A stretch of DNA of 64,000 nucleotides, taken from positions 3,410,001 to 3,474,000 of the forward strand of contig NZ_CP195191.1 of assembly GCF_051200875.1 (NCBI RefSeq). Reading direction: 5' to 3'. Source of the stretch: Pseudotabrizicola sp051200875 (GTDB taxonomy: Bacteria; Pseudomonadota; Alphaproteobacteria; Rhodobacterales; Rhodobacteraceae). Below the pieces are notes generated by a model that saw nothing but the letters and a program-made list of their open reading frames with translations, did no database searches and had not been told where the DNA came from. A program made the position numbers and the translations under genes. Shown here in pieces: positions 15,799 to 24,604 of the stretch. Positions within the stretch are counted from its first letter, which is position 1; every line of letters starts with the position of its first letter.

Positions 15799-16715
15799 GG
15801 CAGCACTCCGGGCGCAATCGTATAAAGCTCTGCGGGGCGCAGCAACAGGTCCAGTGCGATCTTGACCGACACCGAAATAACCAGAAGCGAGAGCAGAATG
15901 CGCAACTGTTCCGCTTTCAGCCTTCCGCTTAACATCGCGCCGAACTGGGCCCCAATGACGCCCCCAAGGATCAAGAGGATGGCCAGCATCATGTCGACGG
16001 TGTTGGCTGTGACCGCGTGCATGATCGTTGTGAAAGCTGTCACGAAGATGATCTGGAAAAGCGAGGTGCCAATCACCACCTTCGTCGGCATGCCAAGCAG
16101 ATAGATCATTGCGGGAACCATGATGAATCCGCCCCCGACGCCCATGATGGCGGCAAGGAAGCCGACCAATGCCCCAACGCCAAGCGGCGGTAGCACCGAA
16201 ATATACAGCCCCGACGCGCGGAACTTCATTTTGAATGGCAGGCCATGAATCCAATTATGGGTGTGCGCCCTGCGGATCGGGCCCCCCGCTTTCTTTGAGC
16301 GTAAGATTGCGCGGGCGCTTTCCAGAAACATCGTGATTCCGATGAACCCCAGAAAGAACACATAGGAAAGCTGAACCAGCAGGTCGACCTGCCCTTTTGC
16401 TGTCAGCCATGCAAAGACCCAGACGCCCGAACTGGACCCGATAAGGCCGCCGATCAACAAGACCAGCCCCATGCGCAAGTCCACCGCCTTGCGTTTCAAT
16501 TGGGCCAGAACCCCGGAAATCGAAGAGGCGACAACCTGATTTGCACCGGTTGCCACGGCGATTGCTGGTGGGATGCCAATGAAAAACAGAAGCGGTGTAA
16601 TCAGGAAACCGCCGCCCACACCGAACAGTCCAGACAGGAAGCCAACGATGCCCCCGATCCCAAGAAGGAGGAAGGCGTTGACCGATACTTCGGCGATAGG
16701 AAGATAAAGCTGCAT
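15795..16715 (-). CDS. TauE/SafE family sulfite/organosulfonate exporter-like permease
   Basis: 306 residues. Eight or so hydrophobic segments, with the repeated glycine-rich motifs GGIVGFLSGLFGVGGGFLITPLL and VGFLAAIMGVGGGFIMVPAM that define the family's inverted repeat. Such permeases move sulfite, sulfoacetate or other anions across the inner membrane. No sulfur gene is adjacent, so the substrate is open. It starts the two-gene unit with the TIGR02186 protein. Upstream, between it and the phosphorylase gene, is an inverted repeat CAAAGGG-6-CCCTTTG at 16747-16766 that may end the phosphorylase transcript. Confidence 0.92.
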   Translation of the reverse strand: MQLYLPIAEVSVNAFLLLGIGGIVGFLSGLFGVGGGFLITPLLFFIGIPPAIAVATGANQVVASSISGVLAQLKRKAVDLRMGLVLLIGGLIGSSSGVWVFAWLTAKGQVDLLVQLSYVFFLGFIGITMFLESARAILRSKKAGGPIRRAHTHNWIHGLPFKMKFRASGLYISVLPPLGVGALVGFLAAIMGVGGGFIMVPAMIYLLGMPTKVVIGTSLFQIIFVTAFTTIMHAVTANTVDMMLAILLILGGVIGAQFGAMLSGRLKAEQLRILLSLLVISVSVKIALDLLLRPAELYTIAPGVLP

Positions 16716-16792
16716 CGCGGGGCCCGAGGTAGAAGGGCGTTGGAGTCAAAGGGTTGCGCCCCTTTGTCGACGAAGTCAAACGGCGATGCGCC

Positions 16793-17596
16793 TCATCGGA
16801 GGCTGTTTAAGTAATGTCGAAGGATGCGTTCCAGTTTTGTCGCACCCAAGGGTGCCATGGCCTTCGTATGCTCATGGCTGATCTTCTCGTCCGACATGCC
16901 CGCAGCCATGTTTGTGATGGTTGAAATCGCCGCAACCTTTAGCCCCATGAATCGGGCGAGGATCACTTCGGGCACTGTCGACATGCCGACAGCGTCTGCG
17001 CCCAAGAGTTTCAACATACGGATTTCTGCAGGTGTCTCAAAGCTGGGGCCTGAGTACCAGATATACACCCCATCTTTCAGGTCGATCCCACAGGCCTTGG
17101 CGCTATCGCTCAGCGCCTTTCGAATGTCAGGGTCATGGGCGTCGGTCATCGGAACAAAGCGGGCATCTGTCCGCTCGCCAATCAGCGGGTTGCGCCCGTT
17201 GTAGTTGATATGATCGCTTAGCAGCATCAGATCGCCCGGCGGAATATCAGGCCGCATTGATCCGGCAGCATTGGTCAAAATCAAATGATCCGCCCCAAGA
17301 TCCTTAAGCACTTCAATGGCCGGACGCATCGCAGCAGAATTGCCGTTCTCATAGAAATGTTCTCGCGCACCAAAAACGGCCACGCGAACACCTTCCAGCA
17401 TTCCAATGTGCAAATGAGGATTGTGCCCTGATACGCCGACATGCGGGAAACCGGGCAGGTCACCATAGGGAATGGCAACACCATCGACCGCATGGGCCAG
17501 ATGCCCCAGACCTGACCCAAGGATCAGGCCCAGTTTGACCGGTTCCTCTCCTGCGCGTGCTCGGATTGTGGCAAGCGCTTCAGCGTTCCTTGACAT
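16793..17596 (-). CDS. Purine-nucleoside phosphorylase
   Basis: 267 residues, typical of trimeric PNPs. It cleaves inosine/guanosine-type nucleosides with phosphate to base plus (deoxy)ribose-1-phosphate. Visible motifs are KLGLILGSGLGHLA (phosphate loop), GHNPHLHIG, REHFYENG, ILTNAAGSM, WYSGPSFETPAEIRM (substrate Glu) and ISTITNMAAGM (the base-binding Asn). The start at 17596 overlaps the end of the upstream permease by 17 bases. It closes the nucleoside importer operon, so imported nucleosides would be split immediately. Confidence 0.94.
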   Translation of the reverse strand: MSRNAEALATIRARAGEEPVKLGLILGSGLGHLAHAVDGVAIPYGDLPGFPHVGVSGHNPHLHIGMLEGVRVAVFGAREHFYENGNSAAMRPAIEVLKDLGADHLILTNAAGSMRPDIPPGDLMLLSDHINYNGRNPLIGERTDARFVPMTDAHDPDIRKALSDSAKACGIDLKDGVYIWYSGPSFETPAEIRMLKLLGADAVGMSTVPEVILARFMGLKVAAISTITNMAAGMSDEKISHEHTKAMAPLGATKLERILRHYLNSLR

Positions 17597-18548
17597 AGGG
17601 CTCGCCTCCTGCGCGCGGGGGGATGGCCTTCCCGACAAAGCCTGCCAGCACCAGAACGGTCAGCACATAGGGCAGCGCGTCAAGGAAAGGTACCGGAATC
17701 TTGACCTGTACAACGGCTTGAACCACGTCAGGACGCAGGGCAAGTGCCTGGAAGAACCCGAACAAAAGACAGGCCCACATCGCCGCAACTGGACGCCATT
17801 TAGCGAAAATCAACGCGGCAAGCGCGATGTATCCACGGCCAGCGGTCATCTCTCGGCCGAAACCGGCTTGCAGCGCAGTCGCCATATAAGCCCCGGCAAC
17901 TCCACAAAGAACACCGGTGATCGCCACAGCCGCAAAGCGAAGGCCCACGACCGAAACACCCGCCGTATCCACGGCAGCGGGGTTTTCCCCTACAGCGCGC
18001 AGACGCAGACCAAAGCGCGTGCGGAACAGCACCCACCAAGTCAGCGGCACAACGAGGAAAGCGAGGTAGACAAGGATCGAATGGCCCGAGATCACCTCAA
18101 AATAAAGCGGCCCCAGCAGCGGGATGTCTTTCAACGCCTCGGCACCGGGGAGCGTGATCGGGTTGAACCTGGCATCACCGGTCAACGGTGGCGTGCGCCC
18201 GCCCTGACGGAACAGGGCCTGCGCGATCAGCACCGTAATCCCAGAGGCAAGGAAGTTCAGCGCCACGCCCGAAATCAACTGGTTGCCCCGGAACGTGATT
18301 GACGCAATCCCGTGGATCGCGGCGAATACCAGCGACGCGCCAATTCCTGCCAACAATCCGGCCCAAGCTGAGCCTGTCAGGGCGGCGACAGCCCCTGCGG
18401 CCATGGCGGCTGCCAACATTTTGCCTTCCAGCCCGATGTCGAAAATACCGGCGCGTTCGGAATAAAGGCCGGCAAGACAAGCCAGCAAAAGCGGCGTTGC
18501 AAGGCGCAGAGTTGTGTCCAACATCTGGAGAAGCGTTGCATAATCCAT
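17580..18548 (-). CDS. Nucleoside ABC transporter permease, second subunit (NupC/YufQ type)
   Basis: 322 residues with about eight to nine hydrophobic helices. It contains GLYSERAGIFDIGLEGKMLA, a hallmark of this permease family, and RLRAVGENPAAVDTAG, the coupling loop that contacts the ATPase. It partners the 371-residue permease upstream, with which it shares one overlapping base. Together with the BMP-family binding protein and tandem ATPase it forms a purine nucleoside importer. The C-terminal sequence overlaps the phosphorylase start. Confidence 0.93.
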   Translation of the reverse strand: MDYATLLQMLDTTLRLATPLLLACLAGLYSERAGIFDIGLEGKMLAAAMAAGAVAALTGSAWAGLLAGIGASLVFAAIHGIASITFRGNQLISGVALNFLASGITVLIAQALFRQGGRTPPLTGDARFNPITLPGAEALKDIPLLGPLYFEVISGHSILVYLAFLVVPLTWWVLFRTRFGLRLRAVGENPAAVDTAGVSVVGLRFAAVAITGVLCGVAGAYMATALQAGFGREMTAGRGYIALAALIFAKWRPVAAMWACLLFGFFQALALRPDVVQAVVQVKIPVPFLDALPYVLTVLVLAGFVGKAIPPRAGGEPYVKER

Positions 18549-19663
18549 TACGCAGCCCCCCCGTTGCTTTGTGCCGATTTGACCACCCGGAACAGCGCGA
18601 AGATGCGCACCAAAAGCATCCGCACCATCATATCCAGCGCGCCTGTGAACAGGATCACGAGACCCTGCACTACGATCCGCATTTCAATCGGAATCGAAGT
18701 CCATAGCCCAAGTTCCGCCCCGCCTTGGTACAGGAACCCAAACAGCAAAGCTGCCAGAACAACCCCGATCGGATGGTTGCGCCCCATCAGTGCCACGGCG
18801 ATCCCGATAAAGCCCGCGCCTTCGGACGAGTTCTGCAACAGCCGCTCGGCCTCGCCCATCACGTTGTTGATGCTCATCATCCCGGCCAAAGCGCCTGAGA
18901 TCAGCATGGCGATGATGGTGATGCGTACCGGGCTGATCCCCGCATATTTCGCGGCTTGTTCCGATTTTCCGAAAGCGCGGATTTGGTAACCAAGTCGCGT
19001 TCGCCACAGAAGTGCCCAGACCACTACGGCCATGGCCAAGGCAATGAACAGCGTGACGTTGGCGGGCACAGCCTTTGTGAAGATCAGGTTGAACACCGGA
19101 ATGTCATTCAGGGCAGGCAGCTTTGCGCCTTCTCCAAAACGGGCCGAAGCCGGGTCCATCTGCCCAGCCGGGCGCAGCACGTCAACCAGCAGGTAAACCA
19201 GAAGCGCTGCTGCTATATAGTTGAACATGATCGTTGTGATCACGATGTGGCTGCCGCGCTTTGCCTGCAAATAGGCCGGAACGGCCGCCCATGCAGCACC
19301 AAAGGCCGCCGCGCCCAAAGTTGCGGCAACAAGGGCGAGGGTCCAGTGCGGCCATGGAAATGCAAGGCAAACGACCGCCACGCCCAGACCGCCCAGTTGG
19401 GCCTGACCTTCGCCGCCGATGTTGAACAGGCTGGCATGAAAAGCGACCGTCACCGCCAAACCGGTAAAGATGAAACTGGTTGCGTAATACAGCGTATAGC
19501 CCCAGCCATAGGCTGAACCCAACGCGCCATCGACCATGACTTTCAGCGCCTCGGACGGGCTTTGCCCAATCGCCAGCAACACGATGGCCGAGATGATCGC
19601 AGCAAGCAGCAAGGATATCAGCGGCACAAGGGCGATATCTGCCCACTTTGGCAAACGGTCCAT
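18548..19663 (-). CDS. Nucleoside ABC transporter permease, first subunit (NupB/YufP type)
   Basis: 371 residues with nine or more hydrophobic helices. It includes ATSFIFTGLAVTVAFHASLFNIGGEGQ, the family signature, and YQIRAFGKSEQAAKYAGISP, the cytoplasmic coupling loop. It is larger than its partner, as is usual for this pair. The single-base overlaps on both sides (ATGA-type junctions with the ATPase and second permease) point to strict co-translation. It sits in the inner membrane. Confidence 0.93.
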   Translation of the reverse strand: MDRLPKWADIALVPLISLLLAAIISAIVLLAIGQSPSEALKVMVDGALGSAYGWGYTLYYATSFIFTGLAVTVAFHASLFNIGGEGQAQLGGLGVAVVCLAFPWPHWTLALVAATLGAAAFGAAWAAVPAYLQAKRGSHIVITTIMFNYIAAALLVYLLVDVLRPAGQMDPASARFGEGAKLPALNDIPVFNLIFTKAVPANVTLFIALAMAVVVWALLWRTRLGYQIRAFGKSEQAAKYAGISPVRITIIAMLISGALAGMMSINNVMGEAERLLQNSSEGAGFIGIAVALMGRNHPIGVVLAALLFGFLYQGGAELGLWTSIPIEMRIVVQGLVILFTGALDMMVRMLLVRIFALFRVVKSAQSNGGAA

Positions 19664-21240
19664 CAGGCGACCTCCCCTTTGCCCGTCATCCCGGCCATCA
19701 TCAAGCCAAGTTCACGTTCATTCGTCTTTTCCGGATCGCGGAAGCCCATCAGCTTGCCATCAAACATGACGGCAATGCGATCTGACAGGCTCATGATCTC
19801 ATCAAGTTCCACACTGACCAGCAAGATCGCCTTGCCTTGGTCACGCAGCGCGACAATCTGTTTGTGGATGAATTCGATTGCGCCGATATCCACGCCACGC
19901 GTCGGTTGACCAATCAACAAGAGGTCCGGGTTGCGTTCAATTTCCCGCGCCACGACGATCTTTTGCTGGTTCCCGCCCGAGAAACTCTTGGCGGCTAAAG
20001 TCGCAATCGGCGGTCGCACGTCAAAGGTCTGCATCTTCTTTTCGGTGTCTGCCCGGATTGCATCATTGTTCATGAATAAGCGCGACTTCTGATACTTGGG
20101 GTCGTTGAAATAGCCGAAGGCCACGTTTTCCCAAGCGGTAAAGTCAAGGATCAGCCCGTGATGATGGCGGTCCTCGGGGACATGGGCAATGCCGGCCGAC
20201 CGTCGGCTTTGTCCATCAGCACCCTTGCCCGAAAGCGGCAGATCAGCGCCGTTCATCGTAACCTTGCCAGAGGCGCGGATCATCCCGCCCAAGGCTTCCA
20301 GCAACTCGGTCTGCCCGTTTCCGGCAACGCCCGCGATGCCCAGAATTTCTCCGGCGCGAATGTCGAAGCTTACGCCTTTCAGGCGCTCAACCCCATGCTC
20401 ATCCCGCACCCGTAGATCTTGCACCGAAAGAATGGTGTCGCCCACAATTGCAGGCTTCTTTTCGACTTCCAGCAACACCTTGCGGCCTACCATCAGTTCC
20501 GCCAATTGCTCGGGGCTGGTTTCGGCCGTTTTGACGGTGGCGACCATTGTGCCGCGCCGCATGACGCTGACATTGTCGGTCGCCTCCATGATCTCACGCA
20601 GCTTGTGCGTGATCAGAATCACGGTTTTTCCCTGATCTTTCAAACCTCGCAGAATGCGGAACAGGTGATCCGCCTCATCCGGGGTCAACACGCCGGTTGG
20701 TTCATCTAGGATCAGGATGTCGGCCTGACGATACAGGGCTTTGAGGATTTCGACACGCTGCTGGTGGCCGACCGAAAGATCCTCGATCAACGCATCGGGA
20801 TCTACGTCCAGTTCATATTCCTCGGCCAGTTCTTTCAGCACCCTGCGTGCCTTGGTCAGCGAGGTGTTCAAAAGCTGGCCTTCTTCGGCCCCCAAAATGA
20901 TGTTTTCCAGAACCGTAAAGTTCTGAACCAGCTTGAAATGCTGGAAAACCATCCCGATACCGGCGCGAATGGCGCTCTGGCTGTCAGGAATGGCGGTCAA
21001 CTTTCCGCTGACAAAAATCTGGCCGGCGTCGGCTTTGTAAAACCCGTAAAGGATTGACATCAGGGTGGATTTCCCCGCGCCGTTTTCGCCGATAATGCCG
21101 TGGATAGTGCCTTTGGGCACGGCAATGTTGATGTCTTTGTTGGCCTGAACCGGGCCAAAGGCCTTGGAGACGCCCTTGAGTTCGATGGCAAAGGGGGCGG
21201 CAGTTGCCTGCCGCCCCATGTTTTCCGCCGAGGCGACCAT
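19663..21240 (-). CDS. Nucleoside ABC transporter ATP-binding protein (tandem NBDs)
   Basis: 525 residues made of two ATPase domains in one chain, as in sugar/nucleoside importers. Domain 1 has Walker A GENGAGKSTLMSILYG, signature LSVGHQQRVEIL and Walker B ILILDEPTGVLTP. Domain 2 has the degenerate Walker A GVAGNGQTELLEALGG, signature FSGGNQQKIVVARE and LLIGQPTRGVDIG. The modified second Walker motif is normal for this family. The gene abuts the binding-protein gene and overlaps the first permease. Confidence 0.95.
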   Translation of the reverse strand: MVASAENMGRQATAAPFAIELKGVSKAFGPVQANKDINIAVPKGTIHGIIGENGAGKSTLMSILYGFYKADAGQIFVSGKLTAIPDSQSAIRAGIGMVFQHFKLVQNFTVLENIILGAEEGQLLNTSLTKARRVLKELAEEYELDVDPDALIEDLSVGHQQRVEILKALYRQADILILDEPTGVLTPDEADHLFRILRGLKDQGKTVILITHKLREIMEATDNVSVMRRGTMVATVKTAETSPEQLAELMVGRKVLLEVEKKPAIVGDTILSVQDLRVRDEHGVERLKGVSFDIRAGEILGIAGVAGNGQTELLEALGGMIRASGKVTMNGADLPLSGKGADGQSRRSAGIAHVPEDRHHHGLILDFTAWENVAFGYFNDPKYQKSRLFMNNDAIRADTEKKMQTFDVRPPIATLAAKSFSGGNQQKIVVAREIERNPDLLLIGQPTRGVDIGAIEFIHKQIVALRDQGKAILLVSVELDEIMSLSDRIAVMFDGKLMGFRDPEKTNERELGLMMAGMTGKGEVA

Positions 21241-22235
21241 CAGAATGTCGCGGCCGGGCAGGTGTTGTCGGACATGTAGTCGTGAACGACCAGCTCACCC
21301 GACTTGATCTTGGCAGCCGCCGCGTCAACAGCAGCCTGCATTTCCGGGGTCACGAGCGAGGCGTTGTTCTCGTCCATCGCATAGCCGACGCCGTCATTTG
21401 CAAGGCTCATTACGTTGATGCCGGGCGTCAGGTTTTCGGCTTCCTTGAAGGCTTCATAAACGGCATTGTCGACGCGCTTCAGCATCGAGGTCAGAACCTT
21501 GCCCGGATGCATGTAGTTCTGGTTCGAGTCGACGCCGATCGACAGAATGCCTTCGTCGGCAGCAGCCTGCAGAACGCCAACGCCCGTGCCGCCAGCAGCA
21601 GCGTAAATCACGTCTGCGCCTTGGGCTTTTTGGCCCTTGGCCAGTTCAGCGCCCTTGACCGGGTCATTCCATGCGGCAGGGGTGGTGCCCGTCATGTTCA
21701 GAATGACGTTTGCATCTGCATTTGCAGCCTTCACGCCTTGTGCGTAACCGCAGCCAAAGCGGCGGATTAGCGGGATGTCCATGCCGCCGATGAAGCCAAC
21801 GGTGCCCGTTTTCGATGCCATTGCCGCCATCATGCCGACAAGGAACGACCCTTCGTGCTCTGTGAAGACGACCGATTTGACGTTCGGCTGATCAACAACC
21901 ATGTCGACGATCGCGAATTTGGTGTTCGGGAAATCCGGGGCGACGGTGTTCAGAACGTCACCAAAGGCAAAGCCGGTCATGACAACAGGGTTTGCACCTG
22001 CTTCGGCCAGACGGCGCAGAGCCTGCTCACGCTGAGCTTCGTTCTGCATTTCCAGCTCTTTGTAGGTGCCGCCGGTTTCCTTGGCCCACTTTTCGGCGCC
22101 GTTATAGGCGGCCTCGTTGAAGGATTTGTCGAACTTGCCGCCAAGGTCGAAGATGATCGCCGGTTCCGCGGCAGCAACGCCAGCGGTCAGGGCCAGCGCA
22201 CCGGCTGCGCCCATCAGGTGCTTCATCATGGTCAT
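21240..22235 (-). CDS. BMP family nucleoside-binding protein of ABC importer
   Basis: 331 residues. A signal peptide MTMMKHLMGAAGALALTAG with AAA cleavage region is followed by the mature BMP/periplasmic-binding fold: IFDLGGKFDKSFNEAAYNGA, then KFAIVDMVVDQPNV and FIGGMDIPLIRRFGCGYAQG, with GVDSNQNYMHPGKVLTSM near the hinge. No lipobox is present, so it should be soluble in the periplasm. Homologues bind purine nucleosides. It is the first gene of the importer operon, with a GGGAGA ribosome site, and probably the most highly expressed. Confidence 0.94.
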   Translation of the reverse strand: MTMMKHLMGAAGALALTAGVAAAEPAIIFDLGGKFDKSFNEAAYNGAEKWAKETGGTYKELEMQNEAQREQALRRLAEAGANPVVMTGFAFGDVLNTVAPDFPNTKFAIVDMVVDQPNVKSVVFTEHEGSFLVGMMAAMASKTGTVGFIGGMDIPLIRRFGCGYAQGVKAANADANVILNMTGTTPAAWNDPVKGAELAKGQKAQGADVIYAAAGGTGVGVLQAAADEGILSIGVDSNQNYMHPGKVLTSMLKRVDNAVYEAFKEAENLTPGINVMSLANDGVGYAMDENNASLVTPEMQAAVDAAAAKIKSGELVVHDYMSDNTCPAATF

Positions 22236-22280
22236 GGAGATTCTCCCGGTTGTCGTTTGTGACGAATGTTTTTTTGTAAG

Positions 22281-22313
22281 TCCCTGACCTGCCCACGCCA
22301 GGCGTGACAGGGA
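22281..22313. promoter_or_regulatory. Palindromic element in the leader of the nucleoside importer operon
   Basis: CACGCC (22294-22299) and GGCGTG (22301-22306) form a perfect 13-base palindrome around one A. TCCCTG (22281-22286) and CAGGGA (22308-22313) add an outer arm. It lies between the putative promoter and the start codon of the binding-protein gene, so it could be a repressor operator or a leader hairpin. No riboswitch consensus was recognised. Confidence 0.4.
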
Positions 22314-22322
22314 TCATCGTCA

Positions 22323-22352
22323 ATTTAGGTCAGGACAGATGCAAAGGGTCAA
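22323..22352 (-). promoter_or_regulatory. Putative sigma70-like promoter of the nucleoside importer operon
   Basis: Reading leftward: a -35-like TTGACC at 22352-22347, 18 bases, then a -10-like CTAAAT at 22328-22323. It lies 88 bases before the ATG of the binding-protein gene. The match to consensus is fair only, and no transcript start can be seen. Confidence 0.35.
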
Positions 22353-22393
22353 GGGGCATTTGCGGGACGCTGCGTCTGATTTGACCCTTCGAT

Positions 22394-22421
22394 CAAAAAA
22401 TCAGCCCCTTTCCGGTGGCTG
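22394..22421 (-). terminator. Rho-independent terminator after rimI
   Basis: On the minus strand TCAGCC and GGCTGA (22421-22416 and 22406-22401) form a six-pair stem with a ten-base loop, followed by a six-T run (22400-22395). It begins 8 bases past the rimI stop, as expected for the end of the nfu-tsaB-rimI transcript. Confidence 0.6.
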
Positions 22422-22429
22422 ACCCTGCG

Positions 22430-22843
22430 TCAGATGGGGCGTGCCATGATTTTGGCATCAATCGCGGTGCCGTTTGGGTCTGAATAATAGGCTTTGCGCA
22501 ATCCTGTGGGTGCGAATCCAGCAGACAGATAAAGGTCAATTGCCGCGCTATTTGTAGCAGCGACCTCAAGAAGGGCCTGTTCTGCATTCCGCTTAGCGGC
22601 TTGTTCCAGGAAGGCTGCGACCAGCCTCCGCCCGATTCCCTTGCGCCGTTCCAATGGGTCCACGGCAAGGGTCAGCAACTCGGCTTCGCCCGCAATCACC
22701 CGCCCCATCAGAAATCCACCCGATTCGGCGCAAACGAACACCAGAGGGCTGGAAAGCAGGCTGACGATCTCCGCCTCTGACCAAGGGCGCGGGGTTGTGA
22801 AACTGGCTGCGTGAAGGCGCGCGAATTCGGCGGTGTCAGGCAT
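22430..22843 (-). CDS. rimI: Ribosomal protein bS18 N-alpha-acetyltransferase (GNAT)
   Basis: 137 residues from MPDTAEFARLHAASF at 22843. The GNAT acetyl-CoA loop is LLTLAVDPLERRKGIGRRLVAAFLEQA (the R-R-K-G-I-G-R pattern), followed by LEVAATNSAAIDLYLSAGFA and RKAYY near the end. RimI acetylates the N-terminus of ribosomal protein S18 and is usually genetically linked to tsaB, as here (8-base overlap). The substrate is inferred from this linkage. A generic GNAT is the alternative. Confidence 0.88.
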   Translation of the reverse strand: MPDTAEFARLHAASFTTPRPWSEAEIVSLLSSPLVFVCAESGGFLMGRVIAGEAELLTLAVDPLERRKGIGRRLVAAFLEQAAKRNAEQALLEVAATNSAAIDLYLSAGFAPTGLRKAYYSDPNGTAIDAKIMARPI

Positions 22844-23489
22844 CAAGAATGACCGGGGGCGGATCAGATGGGGGGGCGGCGTCGGCACCGCGCATGTAGA
22901 ATGGGGCAGGCCTTTCTTGCGGGTGGTCCGCCTTGGTCAGGGCCACTCTTGCGATTGCTTCGGCCAAGGGATGGCGCGGACCAGCCACGGTTAGCCCATG
23001 CTGGCTTGCGTAAAGTTCTGCAAGTTCGCCAATGACTTGTGTTCCTTCTGGTGCGGAAAATCCGGTCGGCAGATCGCCGGATTGCAGCAATTCTGCCGCG
23101 GTGTCCGGGGTGAACGCCTGCACATAGGCCATCCCGCGTCGCGCATCTTGGGCAATCAGCGTCGGTCTTGCTTGGCCAAAGGCGAGTGCCTGAAAAGTGG
23201 TGACGCCAATTGCGGGTATCGACAGACCCAAAGCCAAACCACGGGCCGCGGCGACAGAAATCCGGACTCCGGTAAAGTTTCCGGGGCCAGTTCCGACGCC
23301 GATCAGATCAAGATCAGCCCACTTGATCCCGGCCTCATCCAGCAATTCCTGCAACAAAGGCATCAACCGTTCGGCCTGCCCTTTTGCCATTTCTTCGTTA
23401 CGGGTCAGGCACTTGCCGTCAGGTAAAAGCAAAGCGGCGGCGCAATGCGCCGCCGATGTGTCGAAAGCCAGAACCGTCTTAGGCGGCAA
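22836..23489 (-). CDS. tsaB: tRNA N6-threonylcarbamoyladenosine synthesis protein TsaB
   Basis: 217 residues of the ASKHA actin-like fold. VLAFDTSAAHCAAALL is the N-terminal phosphate strand. GVGTGPGNFTGVRISVAAARGLALG is the diagnostic TsaB segment. TsaB scaffolds TsaD and TsaE for t6A37 modification of ANN-decoding tRNAs. The gene overlaps nfu (11 bases) and rimI (8 bases), so all three are made from one message. tsaD, tsaC and tsaE are not in this window. Confidence 0.95.
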   Translation of the reverse strand: MPPKTVLAFDTSAAHCAAALLLPDGKCLTRNEEMAKGQAERLMPLLQELLDEAGIKWADLDLIGVGTGPGNFTGVRISVAAARGLALGLSIPAIGVTTFQALAFGQARPTLIAQDARRGMAYVQAFTPDTAAELLQSGDLPTGFSAPEGTQVIGELAELYASQHGLTVAGPRHPLAEAIARVALTKADHPQERPAPFYMRGADAAPPSDPPPVILDA

Positions 23490-24042
23490 CGGGACGAACC
23501 TCGGTCACTTCTGGAATATAGTGGCGCAGCAGGTTTTCGATGCCCATTTTCAAGGTCAGTGTCGAAGAGGGGCAGCCAGCGCAAGCCCCCTGCATGTGTA
23601 GGTAAACGACGCCACGATCAAAGCCGTGGAAGGTGATGTCGCCACCATCCTGAGCCACGGCTGGTCGCACGCGAGTATCTAGCAACTCTTTTATTTGCTT
23701 AACAATTTCAGCATCTTCGCCGGAATGTTCCGCATGTCCGCCCGCGGCTTTCGCCTCACCTTCCATGACCGGCGCGCCGGACTGGTAGTGCTCCATGATG
23801 GCGCCGAGGATGGCCGGTTTGATGTGTTGCCAATCAACCGATTCAGATTTGGTCACGGTGACGAAATCGGTGCCGAAAAAGACGCCTGTGACGTTTCCTG
23901 TCGCGAAGATACGGCTGGCCAAAGGCGATTTGGCAGCGGCTTCGGCACTGGGAAAATCGGCGGTGCCGATTTCAAGCACGGTTTGACCCGGCAGGAATTT
24001 CAGCGTGGCTGGGTTCGGGGTGGACTCGGTCTGGATGAACAT
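23479..24042 (-). CDS. NifU family Fe-S scaffold/carrier (Nfu type)
   Basis: 187 residues from ATG 24042, which has a GGAGA site; an upstream in-frame extension is not conserved-looking. The N-terminal Nfu_N domain starts MFIQTESTPNPATLKFLPG. The C-terminal NifU domain carries the cluster-binding CxxC in MQGACAGCPSSTLTLKMGIE. Nfu proteins deliver [4Fe-4S] clusters to client enzymes. Linker sequence between the domains is charged and low in complexity (EGEAKAAGGHAEHSGEDAE). Confidence 0.93.
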   Translation of the reverse strand: MFIQTESTPNPATLKFLPGQTVLEIGTADFPSAEAAAKSPLASRIFATGNVTGVFFGTDFVTVTKSESVDWQHIKPAILGAIMEHYQSGAPVMEGEAKAAGGHAEHSGEDAEIVKQIKELLDTRVRPAVAQDGGDITFHGFDRGVVYLHMQGACAGCPSSTLTLKMGIENLLRHYIPEVTEVRPVAA

Positions 24043-24116
24043 GGCTATCTCCGACAGTTCCACTCGGATATGCGCCCTTGGCCTTGCCAAGTCAAGTTTG
24101 GAACCGTTCTAAAGGG

Positions 24117-24488
24117 TCAGAGAAACAGGGCCCAAAGCAGGTAAAGCGCGTTTGCGCCGATCAGGCAGGCCACCGCGAAAGAGCCTAAGTCTTTGGCATT
24201 CTTTGCAAACTGAGACCATTCCGGCGAAAGGTGGTCGACGATTTCTTCCAGCGCGGTGTTCAGAGCCTCGACCGCCATCAGCATCAGCATCAGGATCAGG
24301 AAGCCCAGAACGCGCGGCAGTTCGACACCCAAAAGCGGCAGAGCGATCAGGCCTGCAAGGGCGGCAAAGGTCTCTTGGCGAAAGGCCGACTCTTGCAGCA
24401 GGCGCTGAAAGCCCATGAAAGAATAGCTGGCCGCAGCGAAGAAATGGGCGACGCCTGTCTTGCGCTGCGGTTTGATCTTGTCGGTCAC
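24117..24488 (-). CDS. dgkA: Diacylglycerol kinase (DgkA, small membrane type)
   Basis: 123 residues from GTG 24488 (VTDKIKPQRKTG). An ATG far upstream would add 37 unconserved residues. The membrane kinase signature EALNTALEEIVDHLSPEWSQ and AKDLGSFAVACL are present, with three hydrophobic helices. It phosphorylates diacylglycerol to phosphatidate at the inner membrane, recycling lipid head-group donors. It lies alone between nfu and the stress-protein gene. Confidence 0.9.
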   Translation of the reverse strand: MTDKIKPQRKTGVAHFFAAASYSFMGFQRLLQESAFRQETFAALAGLIALPLLGVELPRVLGFLILMLMLMAVEALNTALEEIVDHLSPEWSQFAKNAKDLGSFAVACLIGANALYLLWALFL

Positions 24489-24604
24489 TTTGCAGTCTGC
24501 CTGTTCTGGGTTCCGCGAAATGCGGCGTGTGCATGCCGTGGTATAGCCGTGGTTTTTCCGTGTTACATCCGTGGGCACAACCTGCCCCACGCATGACAAC
24601 GGGG

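Noticed and set aside
22236..22429. Purine riboswitch in the leader of the nucleoside importer
   Set aside because: No purine aptamer loop consensus was seen; only a simple palindrome and a rimI terminator are present.
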